Position numbers and translations under genes: made by a program | NCBI RefSeq assembly: GCF_015163075.1 | Contig: NZ_JADDXU010000004.1 | Span: 372,001 to 436,000 of the forward strand | Length of the DNA stretch: 64,000 nucleotides | Direction: 5' to 3' | Origin: Streptomyces justiciae | GTDB lineage: Bacteria; Actinomycetota; Actinomycetes; Streptomycetales; Streptomycetaceae | Part shown: one piece after another, positions 18,723 to 27,954 of the stretch | Layout: every line of letters begins with the position of its first letter | How positions within the stretch are numbered: position 1 is the stretch's first letter | The notes under the pieces: model-generated | Databases searched by the model: none | Told to the model about the DNA's origin: nothing | Seen by the model: the letters and a program-made list of their open reading frames with translations, nothing else

Positions 18723-20049
18723 TGGTGAAGCCCTGCTCCTCGCCGTACTTGATCGAGGCGTCCTGCCAGGCCTTCAGGCCGTCCGCCAGCGAGGTGTTGG
18801 AGACGTACGCCTTGCCGACCGTGTCGTTGAAGATCGAGTTCGCGTACTGCTGGAACGGCAGGTAGGACCAGTCGCTCGCCACGTTCGCCGCGGACTCGGC
18901 GAAGATCTTGTTCGCCTCCTGGCCGTCGAAGTAGTCGAACTTCTTGCTCTGGAACGCGGGGTCCTCCAGCTGCGCCTTGGTGGCGGGGAAGGCGCCCTCG
19001 GAGACGCGGGTGGCGACACCGGCACCGGAGTTGGCGTACTCGGTGAAGGCGTAGGCGAGTTCCTTGTTCTTGGCCAGCGCCGGGACGGTCAGCGAGGAGC
19101 CGCCGTTCTCCGCGCTCGCCTTGTCACCCTTGGTCCAGGCGGGCATCGCCGCCGCACGCCACTGGCCCTTGGCGCCGGGGACGCCGGTCTCGAAGTTGGC
19201 GGGCATCCAGGCGCCGGTGGTCAGGGTGGCGATGGTGCCGTCGCCGAGGCCCTTGTACCAGTCGTCGGTCCAGCCGTTGATCGGGGCGAGCAGCTTCTCG
19301 TCGATCAGCTTCTGCCAGACGGTCTCGAACTTCTTCGCGCCGGCGTCGTCGAAGTTGATGCCGACCTTGGTGCCGTCGACCTTGTACGGGCGCGAACCGG
19401 CCTGCCACAGCATGGAGGTGGTGAAGCCCGCGTCACCGGCGTCGTTGGCGATGTACGCCTTCGGGTCGGCCTTGTGGATCTTGCGGGCCGCGTCCAGGTA
19501 CTCGTCCCACGTGGTCGGGACGGCGACCTTGTACTTGTCGAAGACGGTCTTGTTGTAGAACATCGCCATCGGGCCCGAGTCCATCGGCAGGCCGTAGACC
19601 TTGTCGCCGTCGCTGACCGCGTTCCACGGACCGGCCGTGTACTTCGAGGCGAGCTTGTCGGCGCCGTACGGGGCCAGGTCGGTCAGGCCCTTGGTGAGGG
19701 AGTACTGGCCGAGCGCGAAGTACTCGACCTGGGCGACGTCCGGGACGCCCTTGCCGGCCGAGATCGCGTTGGACAGCGCGGTGTAGTGCTTGTCGCCGGA
19801 GCGCTCGCTGACCAGGTTGACCTTGACCTTCGGGTACTTCTTCTGGAAGTCGGCGGCCACGGTCTTCAGGGTGGGCTCCCAGGCCCAGACCGTGATGGAG
19901 CCGCCCTTGTCCAGGGCCGCCTTGATGTCGGCGGCGGAGACGGCCTTGGTGTCGGAGTCGTCGTCCGAGCCGCCACAGGCGGTCACGCCGAGGGCGAGGG
20001 TGGAGACGAGGGCGATGCCGCGCAGGATGCGGCTCGTTGTTCTGCGCAT
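18712..20049 (-). CDS. Sugar ABC transporter substrate-binding lipoprotein (galacto-oligosaccharide locus)
   Basis: The 445-residue family-1 solute-binding protein has a lipoprotein signal peptide with lipobox LGVTAC and lipidated Cys25, followed by a GGSDDDSD linker and the periplasmic-binding fold (SITVWAWEPTLKTVAADFQ near the start). It should capture an oligosaccharide outside the membrane and present it to the permeases encoded 95 bp upstream. Open frame extends to 20103, but the ATG at 20049 precedes the basic n-region RRTTSRILRG and is the natural start. Context with GH42 and GH30 points to beta-galacto-oligosaccharides. No ATPase gene is present in the locus. Confidence 0.92.
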   Translation of the reverse strand: MRRTTSRILRGIALVSTLALGVTACGGSDDDSDTKAVSAADIKAALDKGGSITVWAWEPTLKTVAADFQKKYPKVKVNLVSERSGDKHYTALSNAISAGKGVPDVAQVEYFALGQYSLTKGLTDLAPYGADKLASKYTAGPWNAVSDGDKVYGLPMDSGPMAMFYNKTVFDKYKVAVPTTWDEYLDAARKIHKADPKAYIANDAGDAGFTTSMLWQAGSRPYKVDGTKVGINFDDAGAKKFETVWQKLIDEKLLAPINGWTDDWYKGLGDGTIATLTTGAWMPANFETGVPGAKGQWRAAAMPAWTKGDKASAENGGSSLTVPALAKNKELAYAFTEYANSGAGVATRVSEGAFPATKAQLEDPAFQSKKFDYFDGQEANKIFAESAANVASDWSYLPFQQYANSIFNDTVGKAYVSNTSLADGLKAWQDASIKYGEEQGFTIEK

Positions 20050-20143
20050 GGAGGTGCTTCCACTTCTTCGTGGGTGGGACAGGTGAGGGTGGTGGTGCTT
20101 CAACGGGTGTTTCAGGGGTGCTGCATTGGGGGGTTCGGGGGCG

Positions 20144-21064
20144 TCACTCCTTGACGCTTCCGGCGGCCAGACCGGACTGCCAGTACTTCTGGAGGAACAG
20201 GAAGGCGGCGATCAGGGGGATGATCGTGATGAGGGAGCCGGTGATGACCAGGTTGAAGATCACGTCACCGCCGATGGTCTCCGCCTGCGAGTTCCAGGCG
20301 CTCAGGCCCAGGGTCAGCGGGTACCAGTCCGGGTCCTTGAGCATGATCAGCGGCAGGAAGTAGTTGTTCCAGGTGGCGACCGTGGTGAACAGCAGCACGG
20401 TCACGATGCCCGGGGCCAGCAGCGGCAGCGCGACCTGGAAGAAGGTCCGCACCTCGTTCGCCCCGTCCATCCGGGCCGCTTCCAGCAGCTCGGTCGGGAT
20501 CGCCTCGGCGGCGAACACCCACATCAGATAGAGGCCGAACGGCGAGACCAGCGACGGGATGATCACGGCCCACGGGGTGTCGGTGAGCCCCATCTTGCTG
20601 AACATCAGGAACGTCGGCACCGCGAGGGCCGTACCCGGCACGGCCACGGCGCCGATGACGACGGCGAAGATCCCGCGCTTGCCGGGGAAGTCGAACTTCG
20701 CCAGCGCGTACCCGCCGAGCACCGCCAGCAGCGTCGCGCCACCGGCGCCGAGCACGACGTACAGCAGGGTGTTGAGCAGCCAGCGGACGAAGATGCCGTC
20801 GTGGTAGGTGAAGGTGGTGCGGATGTTGTCCCACAGGGCGAAGTCGTGGGCGAACCACAGTCCGTTGGAGGAGCCCAGACCCGCCTGCGTCTTGGTGGAG
20901 TTGATGACCAGCCAGATCAGCGGCGCCACGGTGTAGAGGACCATCAGGGCCATCAGCCCCGTGAGCAGCAGGCTGCGTTTCGGCTTGCCCGGGGTGTGCT
21001 TCTTGCGCGGGGTGCGCAGCGGGGACGCGCTCTTGGCGGGGGGAGCGGCGACAGAGGTGCTCAT
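20144..21064 (-). CDS. Sugar ABC transporter permease, MalG type
   Basis: The 306-residue product is the second permease of a CUT1 sugar importer, with six predicted membrane helices after a 30-residue basic cytoplasmic N terminus. The conserved EAA loop that contacts the ATPase is LLEAARMDGANEVRTFFQV near residue 200. It starts four bases from the stop of the other permease gene and is followed by the binding-protein gene, so all are one transcript. Confidence 0.93.
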   Translation of the reverse strand: MSTSVAAPPAKSASPLRTPRKKHTPGKPKRSLLLTGLMALMVLYTVAPLIWLVINSTKTQAGLGSSNGLWFAHDFALWDNIRTTFTYHDGIFVRWLLNTLLYVVLGAGGATLLAVLGGYALAKFDFPGKRGIFAVVIGAVAVPGTALAVPTFLMFSKMGLTDTPWAVIIPSLVSPFGLYLMWVFAAEAIPTELLEAARMDGANEVRTFFQVALPLLAPGIVTVLLFTTVATWNNYFLPLIMLKDPDWYPLTLGLSAWNSQAETIGGDVIFNLVITGSLITIIPLIAAFLFLQKYWQSGLAAGSVKE

Positions 21065-21068
21065 CGGG

Positions 21069-21995
21069 TCACGCTCCCTTGCGCATGCCGCGCAGCTGGA
21101 CGGCGTAGGCGACGATCATCGTGAGGACGCCCATGATGATGGCCACCGTCGCGGAGTAGTTGTGCTGCTGGCCGTTGAAGGACAGCGAGTACGTGTAGAA
21201 GTTCGGCGTGTAGTCGGTGGTGATGGCGTTGCGCGCCAGCGGGCGCAGGATGCTCGGCTCGTTGAAGAGCTGGAAGCTGCCGATGATCGAGAAGATCGTC
21301 GCGATGACGATCGCGCCCCGGATCGCGGGCAGCTTGATCGAGCTGATGATCCGCCACTGACCGGCGCCGTCGATCTCCGCGGCCTCGTACAGCGAGGTCG
21401 GGATCACCCGCAGCGCGGAGTAGAAGATCAGCATGTTGTAGCCGACGAACTCCCAGGTCACGATGTTGCCGATGGAGGCGAGCACCCAGTCGGGGGAGAG
21501 CAGGTCGGGCAGCGAGGTGCCGAACGCCTCGTTGATGTCGCCCACCAGGCCGTACTTGGTGCCGTACATGAAGCCCCACATCAGGGTGGCGACCACGGCG
21601 GGCACGGCGTACGGCAGGAAGATCGTGATCCGGAAGAAGCTCTTGCCGTAGAGCCGGCCGCTGTCCAGCGCCAGCGCCACCAGCAGGGCGATGCCCAGCA
21701 TGATCGGCACCTGGATCGCCAGGAAGAGCGCCACCCGGCCGACGGCCTGCCAGAACTGGTCGTCCTTGAGGGCCTGGGTGTAGTTGTCCAGGCCGACGAA
21801 GTGGTTGCCGCCGATGAGCTGGTTGCGGTAGAGGCTCAGATAGATCGAGTACGCGATGGGCGCGAGGAAGACCAGCGCGAAGACCGCCACGAACGGGCCG
21901 ATGAACCCCCACCCCGTCCACGAGCGTCGGTCCCGTTTCGCCGGAGGCGGTGCCGGGCGCGGCTCGGCGGCTGCCGGCGGTTGCAACGTTGTCAT
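21069..21995 (-). CDS. Sugar ABC transporter permease, MalF type
   Basis: The 308-residue product is the first permease of the importer, with six predicted helices and the EAA loop LYEAAEIDGAGQWRIISSI near residue 215. It is the first gene of the operon MalF-MalG-binding protein-GH42-GH30. The open frame reaches 22016, but the ATG at 21995 has GAGGAACG at the right distance. Two LacI-type operators lie 68-130 bp upstream, in the region shared with the divergent regulator gene. Confidence 0.93.
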   Translation of the reverse strand: MTTLQPPAAAEPRPAPPPAKRDRRSWTGWGFIGPFVAVFALVFLAPIAYSIYLSLYRNQLIGGNHFVGLDNYTQALKDDQFWQAVGRVALFLAIQVPIMLGIALLVALALDSGRLYGKSFFRITIFLPYAVPAVVATLMWGFMYGTKYGLVGDINEAFGTSLPDLLSPDWVLASIGNIVTWEFVGYNMLIFYSALRVIPTSLYEAAEIDGAGQWRIISSIKLPAIRGAIVIATIFSIIGSFQLFNEPSILRPLARNAITTDYTPNFYTYSLSFNGQQHNYSATVAIIMGVLTMIVAYAVQLRGMRKGA

Positions 21996-22062
21996 GATCG
22001 TTCCTCGCTCGTTCACTCATGGAACCCCCGCCCGGCACTGGTTTCCCGTGCAGGGCGGCCGC

Positions 22063-22080
22063 GATGTTTGCGTAAACATC
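22063..22080. promoter_or_regulatory. LacI-family operator, imperfect
   Basis: GATGTTT and AAACATC form 7-bp arms around a 4-base centre in the divergent region between the MalF-type permease gene and the lacI-type gene. The core matches the perfect palindrome at 22110-22125; the two centres are 46 bp apart. Confidence 0.8.
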
Positions 22081-22109
22081 GATCAGCAGAAAAAGTGACT
22101 TGAGCTGTT

Positions 22110-22125
22110 ATGTTTACGTAAACAT
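22110..22125. promoter_or_regulatory. LacI-family operator, perfect 16-bp palindrome
   Basis: ATGTTTACGTAAACAT is a perfect palindrome with the central CG of LacI/GalR-family sites. It lies 99 bp before the divergent lacI-type gene and 115 bp before the permease gene, and most likely binds the adjacent regulator, repressing both directions. Confidence 0.85.
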
Positions 22126-22223
22126 CCGATGGCGGCATGTCTACACTCCTCCGATGACACAGGTCAAGGGCCTCCCCGGAGGATCGTGATCAAAGCGATG
22201 CAAGGAGAGGCAGGGGGTAGCAA

Positions 22224-23285
22224 ATGGACGCGACACACGACTCGCCGCCGCAGGCGCCGCGCCGAGGCCGCCGCGTGGGCCGTCCCTCGGTCTCGATGGC
22301 CGACGTGGCGCGGCTGGCCGGGGTGTCCTCCCAGACCGTCTCCCGCGTGTCGAACGGCTACGCAGGCGTCAACGAGGAGACCCGCCGCCAGGTCCTCGAC
22401 GCCATGCGGGAGCTGGGCTACCGCCCCAACAGCGCCGCCCGCGCCCTCAAACGCGGCGAGTTCCGCACCCTGGGCGTCATCACCTTCTCCCTCTCCACGA
22501 CCGGCAACGTCCGCACCCTGGAGGCGATCGCGACCGCGGCGGCCGCCGAGGGCTACGCCGTGACCCTGCTGCCCCTGGCCGTCCCCACCCAGGACGAGGT
22601 GCGCGGCGCCTTCTCCCGGCTGCAGGAACTCGCCGTCGACGCGGTGATCGTCATCATGGAGGTGCACCTCCTGGACGCGGCCACCATCAACATGCCGCCC
22701 CGCGTCCAGGTGGTCGTCGCCGACTCCGACGCGGGGGACCGGTATACGGTCGTCGACACCGACCAGGCCGGCGGCACCCGCACCGCCGTCGAACACCTCC
22801 TCGGGCTCGGCCACCACACCGTCTGGCACCTCGCCGGCCCGGAGGACTCCTACGCCGCCCAGCGCCGCACCGACGCCTGGCAGGCCACGCTCACCGAGGC
22901 GGGCCGTCCGGTGCCGCCGCTGGTGCGCGGCGACTGGTCGGCGGGGTCCGGCTACCGGGCGGGCCTGGAGCTGGCCGCGCAGCAGGACTGCACGGCGGTC
23001 TTCACGGCCAACGACCAGATGGCCCTGGGCCTGCTGCGCGCCCTGCACGAACGCGGCCGGCGTGTCCCGGAGGACGTCAGTGTCATCGGCTTCGACGACA
23101 TCGCCGAGGCGTCGTCCTTCCTGCCGCCCCTGACCACCGTCCACCAGGACTTCGCCGAGGTCGGCCGCCTCTGCGTCCAGGCGGTCCTGCGCAAACTGCG
23201 CCACGACGACACGCCCCACGGCACGACGCTGGTGCCGACGCGCCTGATCATCCGGGAGAGCGCGGCGCCGCCGAGCGGAGACTGA
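22224..23285 (+). CDS. LacI-family transcriptional regulator of the galactan locus
   Basis: The 353-residue protein has an N-terminal helix-turn-helix with hinge helix (about residues 20-72, VSMADVARLAGVSSQTVSRV and NSAARALKRG) and a periplasmic-binding-protein-like effector domain (about 78-345). It is divergent from the importer/glycosidase operon, with two matching operators between them, so autoregulation and repression of that operon relieved by an imported sugar are expected. The ATG at 22224 follows an AGGGGG sequence. The effector is inferred from the neighbours to be a galactose-containing oligosaccharide. Confidence 0.93.
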   Translation: MDATHDSPPQAPRRGRRVGRPSVSMADVARLAGVSSQTVSRVSNGYAGVNEETRRQVLDAMRELGYRPNSAARALKRGEFRTLGVITFSLSTTGNVRTLEAIATAAAAEGYAVTLLPLAVPTQDEVRGAFSRLQELAVDAVIVIMEVHLLDAATINMPPRVQVVVADSDAGDRYTVVDTDQAGGTRTAVEHLLGLGHHTVWHLAGPEDSYAAQRRTDAWQATLTEAGRPVPPLVRGDWSAGSGYRAGLELAAQQDCTAVFTANDQMALGLLRALHERGRRVPEDVSVIGFDDIAEASSFLPPLTTVHQDFAEVGRLCVQAVLRKLRHDDTPHGTTLVPTRLIIRESAAPPSGD

Positions 23286-23374
23286 GCGGCGGGTGCGGTG
23301 GTCGGCTACGGCTACGGTGACGGCTGCGTGTCCGGGGCGGGCCTGGTGTGCCGCTTGTCCAGGGGGGTGTGGGG

Positions 23375-23534
23375 CCGGTGTTCGGTTGAGGCTTATCGTC
23401 TGGAGCGGTCCGGGTCCGGTGTTGGGCTGCGGCTTATGGTCCCGAGAGGTCCGGGCCGGGTGTTGGGCTGCGCCTCATCGTCCGGGGCCCCGACCCGGCG
23501 TTCGGTCACGGCTGCTCGTCCGGGGTGGGTCGGA
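23375..23534. repeat. Four degenerate 40-bp tandem units at the 3' end of the response-regulator gene
   Basis: Units start at about 23375, 23416, 23456 and 23495, each beginning CCGG(T/C)GTTSGG and continuing with a CTY ATCGTCC-like core. The last unit (23495-23534) contains the response regulator's final codons and stop; the others lie in the 220-bp non-coding region downstream of it. The remaining 23286-23374 holds no gene. Confidence 0.75.
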
Positions 23535-24186
23535 CCAGGCCCGTCCGGTAGGCGATGACGACGAGTTGGGCCCGGTCGCGGGCCTCCAGCTTCGTCATGG
23601 CGCGCTGCACATGGGCGCGGACGGTGAAGGGGCTGAGGAACAACCGCTCGGCGATCTCCTGGTTGGACAGGCCGGTCGCGACGAGGGCCACCATCTCGCG
23701 TTCGCGCGGCGTGAGCCGGTCGAGCCGTTCGGGGTTCTGCGGCGGGACGGTGTCCGGTATGGCGAGGAAACGGGCGACCAGGGAGCGCGTCGCGGCGGGG
23801 GACAGGAGCGTGTCGCCGTCGGCGATCGTCCGCACGGCGTTCAGCAGGTCGTCGGCCCCGATGCCCTTGCCGATGAACCCGCCGGCTCCCGCGCGCAGCG
23901 CCTGGGCGACGTATTCGTCGGTCTCGTAGGTGGTGAGGACGAGGATGCGGCTCGCGCGCAGTTCCGGGTCCGCGCAGATCTCCGTCGTGGCGGCGAGCCC
24001 GTCCACCTCGGGCATACGGATGTCCATGAGCACCACGTCCGGGCGCAGCTCCCGGGTGAGCCGCACCGCCTCTCGGCCGTCGCCGGCCTCGCCGACCACG
24101 GTGATGTCGTCGGCGGAGTCGAGCAGCAGGCGGAAGGCCTGGCGCAGCAGCGCCTGGTCGTCGGCGAGCAGCACGCGGAGCGTCAT
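23506..24186 (-). CDS. NarL/FixJ-family response regulator
   Basis: The 226-residue protein has a receiver domain (about 1-122) with acidic pocket DD at 9-10, phospho-acceptor Asp54 in VVLMDIRMP and the conserved Lys in GFIGKG, and a LuxR-type helix-turn-helix (about 150-215, LTPREREMVALVATGLSNQEIAERL). It overlaps the upstream histidine-kinase gene by four bases (ATGA), forming a two-component pair. The same transcript begins with the MMPL transporter, which is a probable regulatory or functional partner. Confidence 0.95.
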   Translation of the reverse strand: MTLRVLLADDQALLRQAFRLLLDSADDITVVGEAGDGREAVRLTRELRPDVVLMDIRMPEVDGLAATTEICADPELRASRILVLTTYETDEYVAQALRAGAGGFIGKGIGADDLLNAVRTIADGDTLLSPAATRSLVARFLAIPDTVPPQNPERLDRLTPREREMVALVATGLSNQEIAERLFLSPFTVRAHVQRAMTKLEARDRAQLVVIAYRTGLVRPTPDEQP

Positions 24187-25448
24187 GACGCCTCCCCGTC
24201 GCGCCGGTCGCCGCTGTGTCCGTCGGGTGCCGTGTCCTTGGCGGCTGGCAGGGGCAGGTGGGCGGAGACGAGGAAGCCGCCCTCGGGTTGCCTGCCCGCG
24301 GACAGGTGTCCGCCGACCGCGGTGGCCCGCTCGCGCATCCCGATCAGACCGTAGCCGGGCGGACGGTCAGGCAGCGTGGAGGCACTCGCAACGGCGGAAG
24401 ACATCGGGGGAGTGTCTCGTCCGTCGTCGGCGACGGTGATGGTCAAGCGGTCGCGCTCCCAGGCGAGTTGCACCCGGGCGTCGGAGGTGCCGGCGTGCTT
24501 GGTCACGTTGGTCAGGGCCTCCTGGATGATGCGGTAGGCGGTGAGGTCCACCCCTGGTGGCAGCGGCCGGACGGTGCCCTTCTGATGCGCCGTCACCTGA
24601 AGCCCCGCGCGGCCGAAGGACTCCAGGAGTGCGGGAAGGCGGGCCAGCCCGGGTGTCGGTTCCGCGGGTGCCGCCGCGTCCCCGGACTGGCGCAACAGTC
24701 CTACGGTGGCGCGCAGTTCGTCGAGCGCGTGGCCGGTGGTCTCGACGAGTTCCTTGAGGCTCTGACGGGTCTGCTCCGGGCGGGCGTCGAAGAGGTGGGC
24801 GGCGACCGTGGCCTGCGCGTTGGCGAGGGTGATCTGATGGGCCACGAGGTCGTGCAACTCCCGGGCGATGCGCACCCGTTCCTCGGCCACTCGCCGGCGC
24901 GCCTCGCCCTCCCGGCTCTCCTCGGCGCGCTTGGCCCGCTCCTCCATGGCCGCCAGATAGGCCCGCCGGTTGTGGGCCGAGTGGCCCAGTACGCCGGCCA
25001 CCAGGGGGAACGCCGCCACCGCCCCGATCCTGCTCGCGTCCTTCCAGGACAGGGCTCCGAGCAAGGGAGTGGAGGCGACCACCAGGGCCACGGAGGTGAG
25101 CGACACCGCGCTCACCGCGTGCCGTTCGGTGCGCGCGGTGAGCGAGTAGGCGGTGATCACGGCGGGGGCCACGATGAGCGGGCTCAACAGCAGGTCCAGG
25201 GACGGCGCGAGCGCCCCGGCGGCTGTCGTGACCGCCATGGCGGCCAGGGGTGCCCGGTGCCGCAGCGGCAGCACGGCACAGGACACCACGGCGATGACGT
25301 AGGCGGCGACGGAGGGCGCTCCCAGTGTGCGGCCGTCGTCCTGGAGGACGCCGCCGAGCAGACAGAGCGTGAACGCCGTCCCCGTGATCGCTGCCTCCCG
25401 CCACCACGTGCCGCGTGGTCGCAGTCCCTCAACACCCCTGTCAGTCAT
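24183..25448 (-). CDS. Sensor histidine kinase, HisKA_3 (DesK/NarL partner) type
   Basis: The 421-residue protein has about six N-terminal hydrophobic segments (residues 15-165), then a HisKA_3 dimerisation domain with phospho-accepting His in RIARELHDLVAHQ (about residue 203), and a C-terminal HATPase domain with N box (IIQEALTNVTKHA), DDGRD and GLIGMRERA motifs. It phosphorylates the response regulator encoded next. The sensor region is made only of membrane helices with short loops, as in kinases sensing membrane or cell-envelope stress. It starts 7 bp after the MMPL gene. Confidence 0.94.
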   Translation of the reverse strand: MTDRGVEGLRPRGTWWREAAITGTAFTLCLLGGVLQDDGRTLGAPSVAAYVIAVVSCAVLPLRHRAPLAAMAVTTAAGALAPSLDLLLSPLIVAPAVITAYSLTARTERHAVSAVSLTSVALVVASTPLLGALSWKDASRIGAVAAFPLVAGVLGHSAHNRRAYLAAMEERAKRAEESREGEARRRVAEERVRIARELHDLVAHQITLANAQATVAAHLFDARPEQTRQSLKELVETTGHALDELRATVGLLRQSGDAAAPAEPTPGLARLPALLESFGRAGLQVTAHQKGTVRPLPPGVDLTAYRIIQEALTNVTKHAGTSDARVQLAWERDRLTITVADDGRDTPPMSSAVASASTLPDRPPGYGLIGMRERATAVGGHLSAGRQPEGGFLVSAHLPLPAAKDTAPDGHSGDRRDGEAS

Positions 25449-25455
25449 GGCGGGT

Positions 25456-27696
25456 TCAGTCCCGGCCGACCGGGAACCGCCGTACCGCGGCGTCCGACTC
25501 GGTTGCGTGGGCCGGGACTTGGCGGTTCAGTTTCTCCCCCTCGATGTCCACATTCGGCAGCACACGGTCGAGGATACGGGGCAGCCACCAGGCCCGGTGG
25601 CCGAGCAGCGCCAGGACCGCGGGCGCGATCGCCATCCGCACCACGAAGGCGTCGAAGGCTACGGCGGCGGCCAGTCCGACGCCCATCGTCTGGATCGTCG
25701 GGCTGCTCATCCCGATGAACCCGGCGAACACGCTGATCATGATGATCGCGGCGGCGGCCACCACCCGACCGCTGTGCCGGAAGCCGTTGACGACCGCGTC
25801 ACCGGGCGAGGCGCCATGGACGTACGCCTCCCGCATCCGGGTCAGGAGGAAGACCTCGTAGTCCATGGCCAGACCGAAGACGATGCCGATGATCAGAATC
25901 GGCATCAACGACATGACCGGCCCGGTCTGTTCGATGCCGATCAGGTCCGCCGCCCATCCCCATTGGAAGACGGCGACGAGGACGCCGAAGGCGGCACCCA
26001 CCGACAGCAGGAACCCGAGCGCGGCCTTGACCGGGACCAGGACCGAGCGGAAGACCACCGTCAACAGCAGCACGGCCAGGCCGATGACCACGGTCAGGTA
26101 GGGGAGCAGGGCGTCGGACATGGCCTGGGAGATGTCGATGTTCATCGCGGTGGTGCCGGTGACCAGGACGTCGGCGCCCGTGTCGGCCTCGACGTCGGAG
26201 ATCGCGCTGCGGATCGTGTGCACGAGGTCCTTGGTCGCGCCCGTGTTGGGCGCGGTGTCCGGGACGGCGGTGAGGACGGCCGTGTCCTCGGCCCGGCTGA
26301 GCACCGGATCGCCGACCGACGCGACGCCGTCGACGTCCCGTACGGTCCTGACGACCAGGTCTGTGGTGGCCCGCACGTCCCCGGACCCGGAGGTGTCGAC
26401 GACCACGGTCAAAGGGCCGTTGAAGCCGGGGCCGAAGCCTTCCGACATCAGGTCGTAGGCGCGGCGCTGGGTGGTCTCCACCGACTTCGACTCGTCTCCG
26501 GGCAGACCAAGTTCGAGGCCCAGGGCGGGAAGGGCCACGGCCCCGAGGCCCAACCCGGCGATCATCAGGACGGGCACCGGACGGCGCAGCACGAACCGCG
26601 CCCAGCGGGCGCCGAGTCCGGGCCGGCCGGTGTCAGGCACCGGACGCGGGGATGCGTCGCCCGACCGGATCGCCTTGCGGACGGCGCGGGGCAGCATCCG
26701 CCGGCCGAAGAACCCGAACAGCGCCGGGACCAGGGTGAGGGCGACGAGGACGGCGAGGGCCACGGCGCCCGCGCCGCCCAGGCCCATCTTGGTGAGTTCG
26801 GGGATGCCGACCACGCCCAGGCCGACCAGGGCGATGAAGACGGTCGCACCGGCGAAGACGACGGCGGACCCGGCCGTGCCCACCGCCCGCCCCGCGGCCT
26901 CCTCGGGCGCCCTGCCCTGGGCGCACTCGTGTCGGAAGCGGGAGGTGATGAAGAGCGCGTAGTCGATGCCGACCGCCAGCCCCAGCATCAGGGCCAGGAT
27001 GGCGACGGTGGAGGTCAGCCCCAGCGGCACGGCCAGCGCCGCGACCAGACCGAAGGCGATGGCCACGCCCACGAAGGCGGTCAGCAGCGACAGTCCGGCC
27101 GCGATCAGCGACCCGAGGGCGAGCACCAGCACCACGGCCGCGACCGCCACGCCCACGATCTCCGTCGTACCGCCCGGCTCTTCCTCCGCGTCCAGGGCGG
27201 AGCCACCGATCTCCACGGTCAGCCCCGTGTCCCGGGCCTGTCGCGCGGCGTTCGCGAGGTCGTCCTTCGACGCCTCGGTCAGGTCCACGGCGTCCGCGGT
27301 GTAGGTGATCGTGGAGTATGCGATGGTGCCGTCCTCGCTGACGGCGCCGCTCTCATAGGGGTCGGTGGCCGACGCGACCTGAGCGCCGTCGTCCAGCGAG
27401 CCGAGCGCGTCCTCGACCGCCGCCCGGTTCTCCTTGGCCGTCACCCGTTGGCCGTCCGGCGCCCGGAACACCAGACGGGCCTCCGCCCCCTGGGAGTTGC
27501 TCTGCGGGAACCGCTCGTCCAGCAGGTCGAACGCCTTCTGCGACTCGGTGCCGGGCATGGAGAGGTCCTCCTCCTCTCCGGCCGGCGCCAGCGCGGCGGC
27601 GGCGACGGCCAGCACCAGGACACCGAGCCACACACCGCCCACGAGCCGACGCCGCCGGAAGGCCCACCGTCCGATCCGGTACAGCAACACAGCCAC
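25456..27696 (-). CDS. MMPL/RND-family transporter
   Basis: The 746-residue protein has the MMPL layout: one N-terminal helix, an extracytoplasmic domain (about 45-175), a block of five to six helices (about 180-370), a second external domain and a final block of helices (about 530-715). MMPL proteins export lipids, siderophores or toxic compounds using the proton gradient; the segment GLAVGIDYALFITSRFRHE in the first helix block and GLAMDYEVFLLTRMREAY in the second contain the charged residues used for this. It is the first gene of the transporter-kinase-regulator operon. The substrate is unknown. Confidence 0.93.
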   Translation of the reverse strand: MAVLLYRIGRWAFRRRRLVGGVWLGVLVLAVAAAALAPAGEEEDLSMPGTESQKAFDLLDERFPQSNSQGAEARLVFRAPDGQRVTAKENRAAVEDALGSLDDGAQVASATDPYESGAVSEDGTIAYSTITYTADAVDLTEASKDDLANAARQARDTGLTVEIGGSALDAEEEPGGTTEIVGVAVAAVVLVLALGSLIAAGLSLLTAFVGVAIAFGLVAALAVPLGLTSTVAILALMLGLAVGIDYALFITSRFRHECAQGRAPEEAAGRAVGTAGSAVVFAGATVFIALVGLGVVGIPELTKMGLGGAGAVALAVLVALTLVPALFGFFGRRMLPRAVRKAIRSGDASPRPVPDTGRPGLGARWARFVLRRPVPVLMIAGLGLGAVALPALGLELGLPGDESKSVETTQRRAYDLMSEGFGPGFNGPLTVVVDTSGSGDVRATTDLVVRTVRDVDGVASVGDPVLSRAEDTAVLTAVPDTAPNTGATKDLVHTIRSAISDVEADTGADVLVTGTTAMNIDISQAMSDALLPYLTVVIGLAVLLLTVVFRSVLVPVKAALGFLLSVGAAFGVLVAVFQWGWAADLIGIEQTGPVMSLMPILIIGIVFGLAMDYEVFLLTRMREAYVHGASPGDAVVNGFRHSGRVVAAAAIIMISVFAGFIGMSSPTIQTMGVGLAAAVAFDAFVVRMAIAPAVLALLGHRAWWLPRILDRVLPNVDIEGEKLNRQVPAHATESDAAVRRFPVGRD

Positions 27697-27906
27697 TTCT
27701 GATCACTCCAGACACCGCTAGGCAAGGGGAATTGCGCGGATCTCACGCGCCTCCAACCCTTCCTTCCGGTGCCTCGCCGGACATCGTTCCCCGCTGCCGT
27801 CTGTCCCTGGTGCACCTGGACCAGCGACCGGCGCCGCCTAGTGCCGACGCACTACAGGGGGAAGGCCCCAGCCGCCCGCTGAGGCTGCCCCCACCCGCGA
27901 TCCGGA

Positions 27907-27923
27907 GGTCACCCCGAGTGACC
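27907..27923. promoter_or_regulatory. Inverted repeat upstream of the serine hydrolase gene
   Basis: GGTCAC-N5-GTGACC lies 32 bp before the start codon at 27955, within the 258-bp divergent region (27697-27954) that otherwise shows no gene. A regulator site is possible; no local regulator is adjacent on this strand. Confidence 0.4.
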
Positions 27924-27954
27924 CCGCCCCGGTGCCTGCCTAGCGTTGTGGCGC

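Noticed and set aside
16477..20154. Very long open frame on the plus strand opposite the GH30/GH42/binding-protein genes
   Set aside because: It is antisense to three clear genes, rich in Arg/Gly/Val/Asp repeats, and is an artefact of GC-rich third positions.
23375..23534. CRISPR-like repeat
   Set aside because: About 40-bp degenerate units without spacers, and no cas genes.
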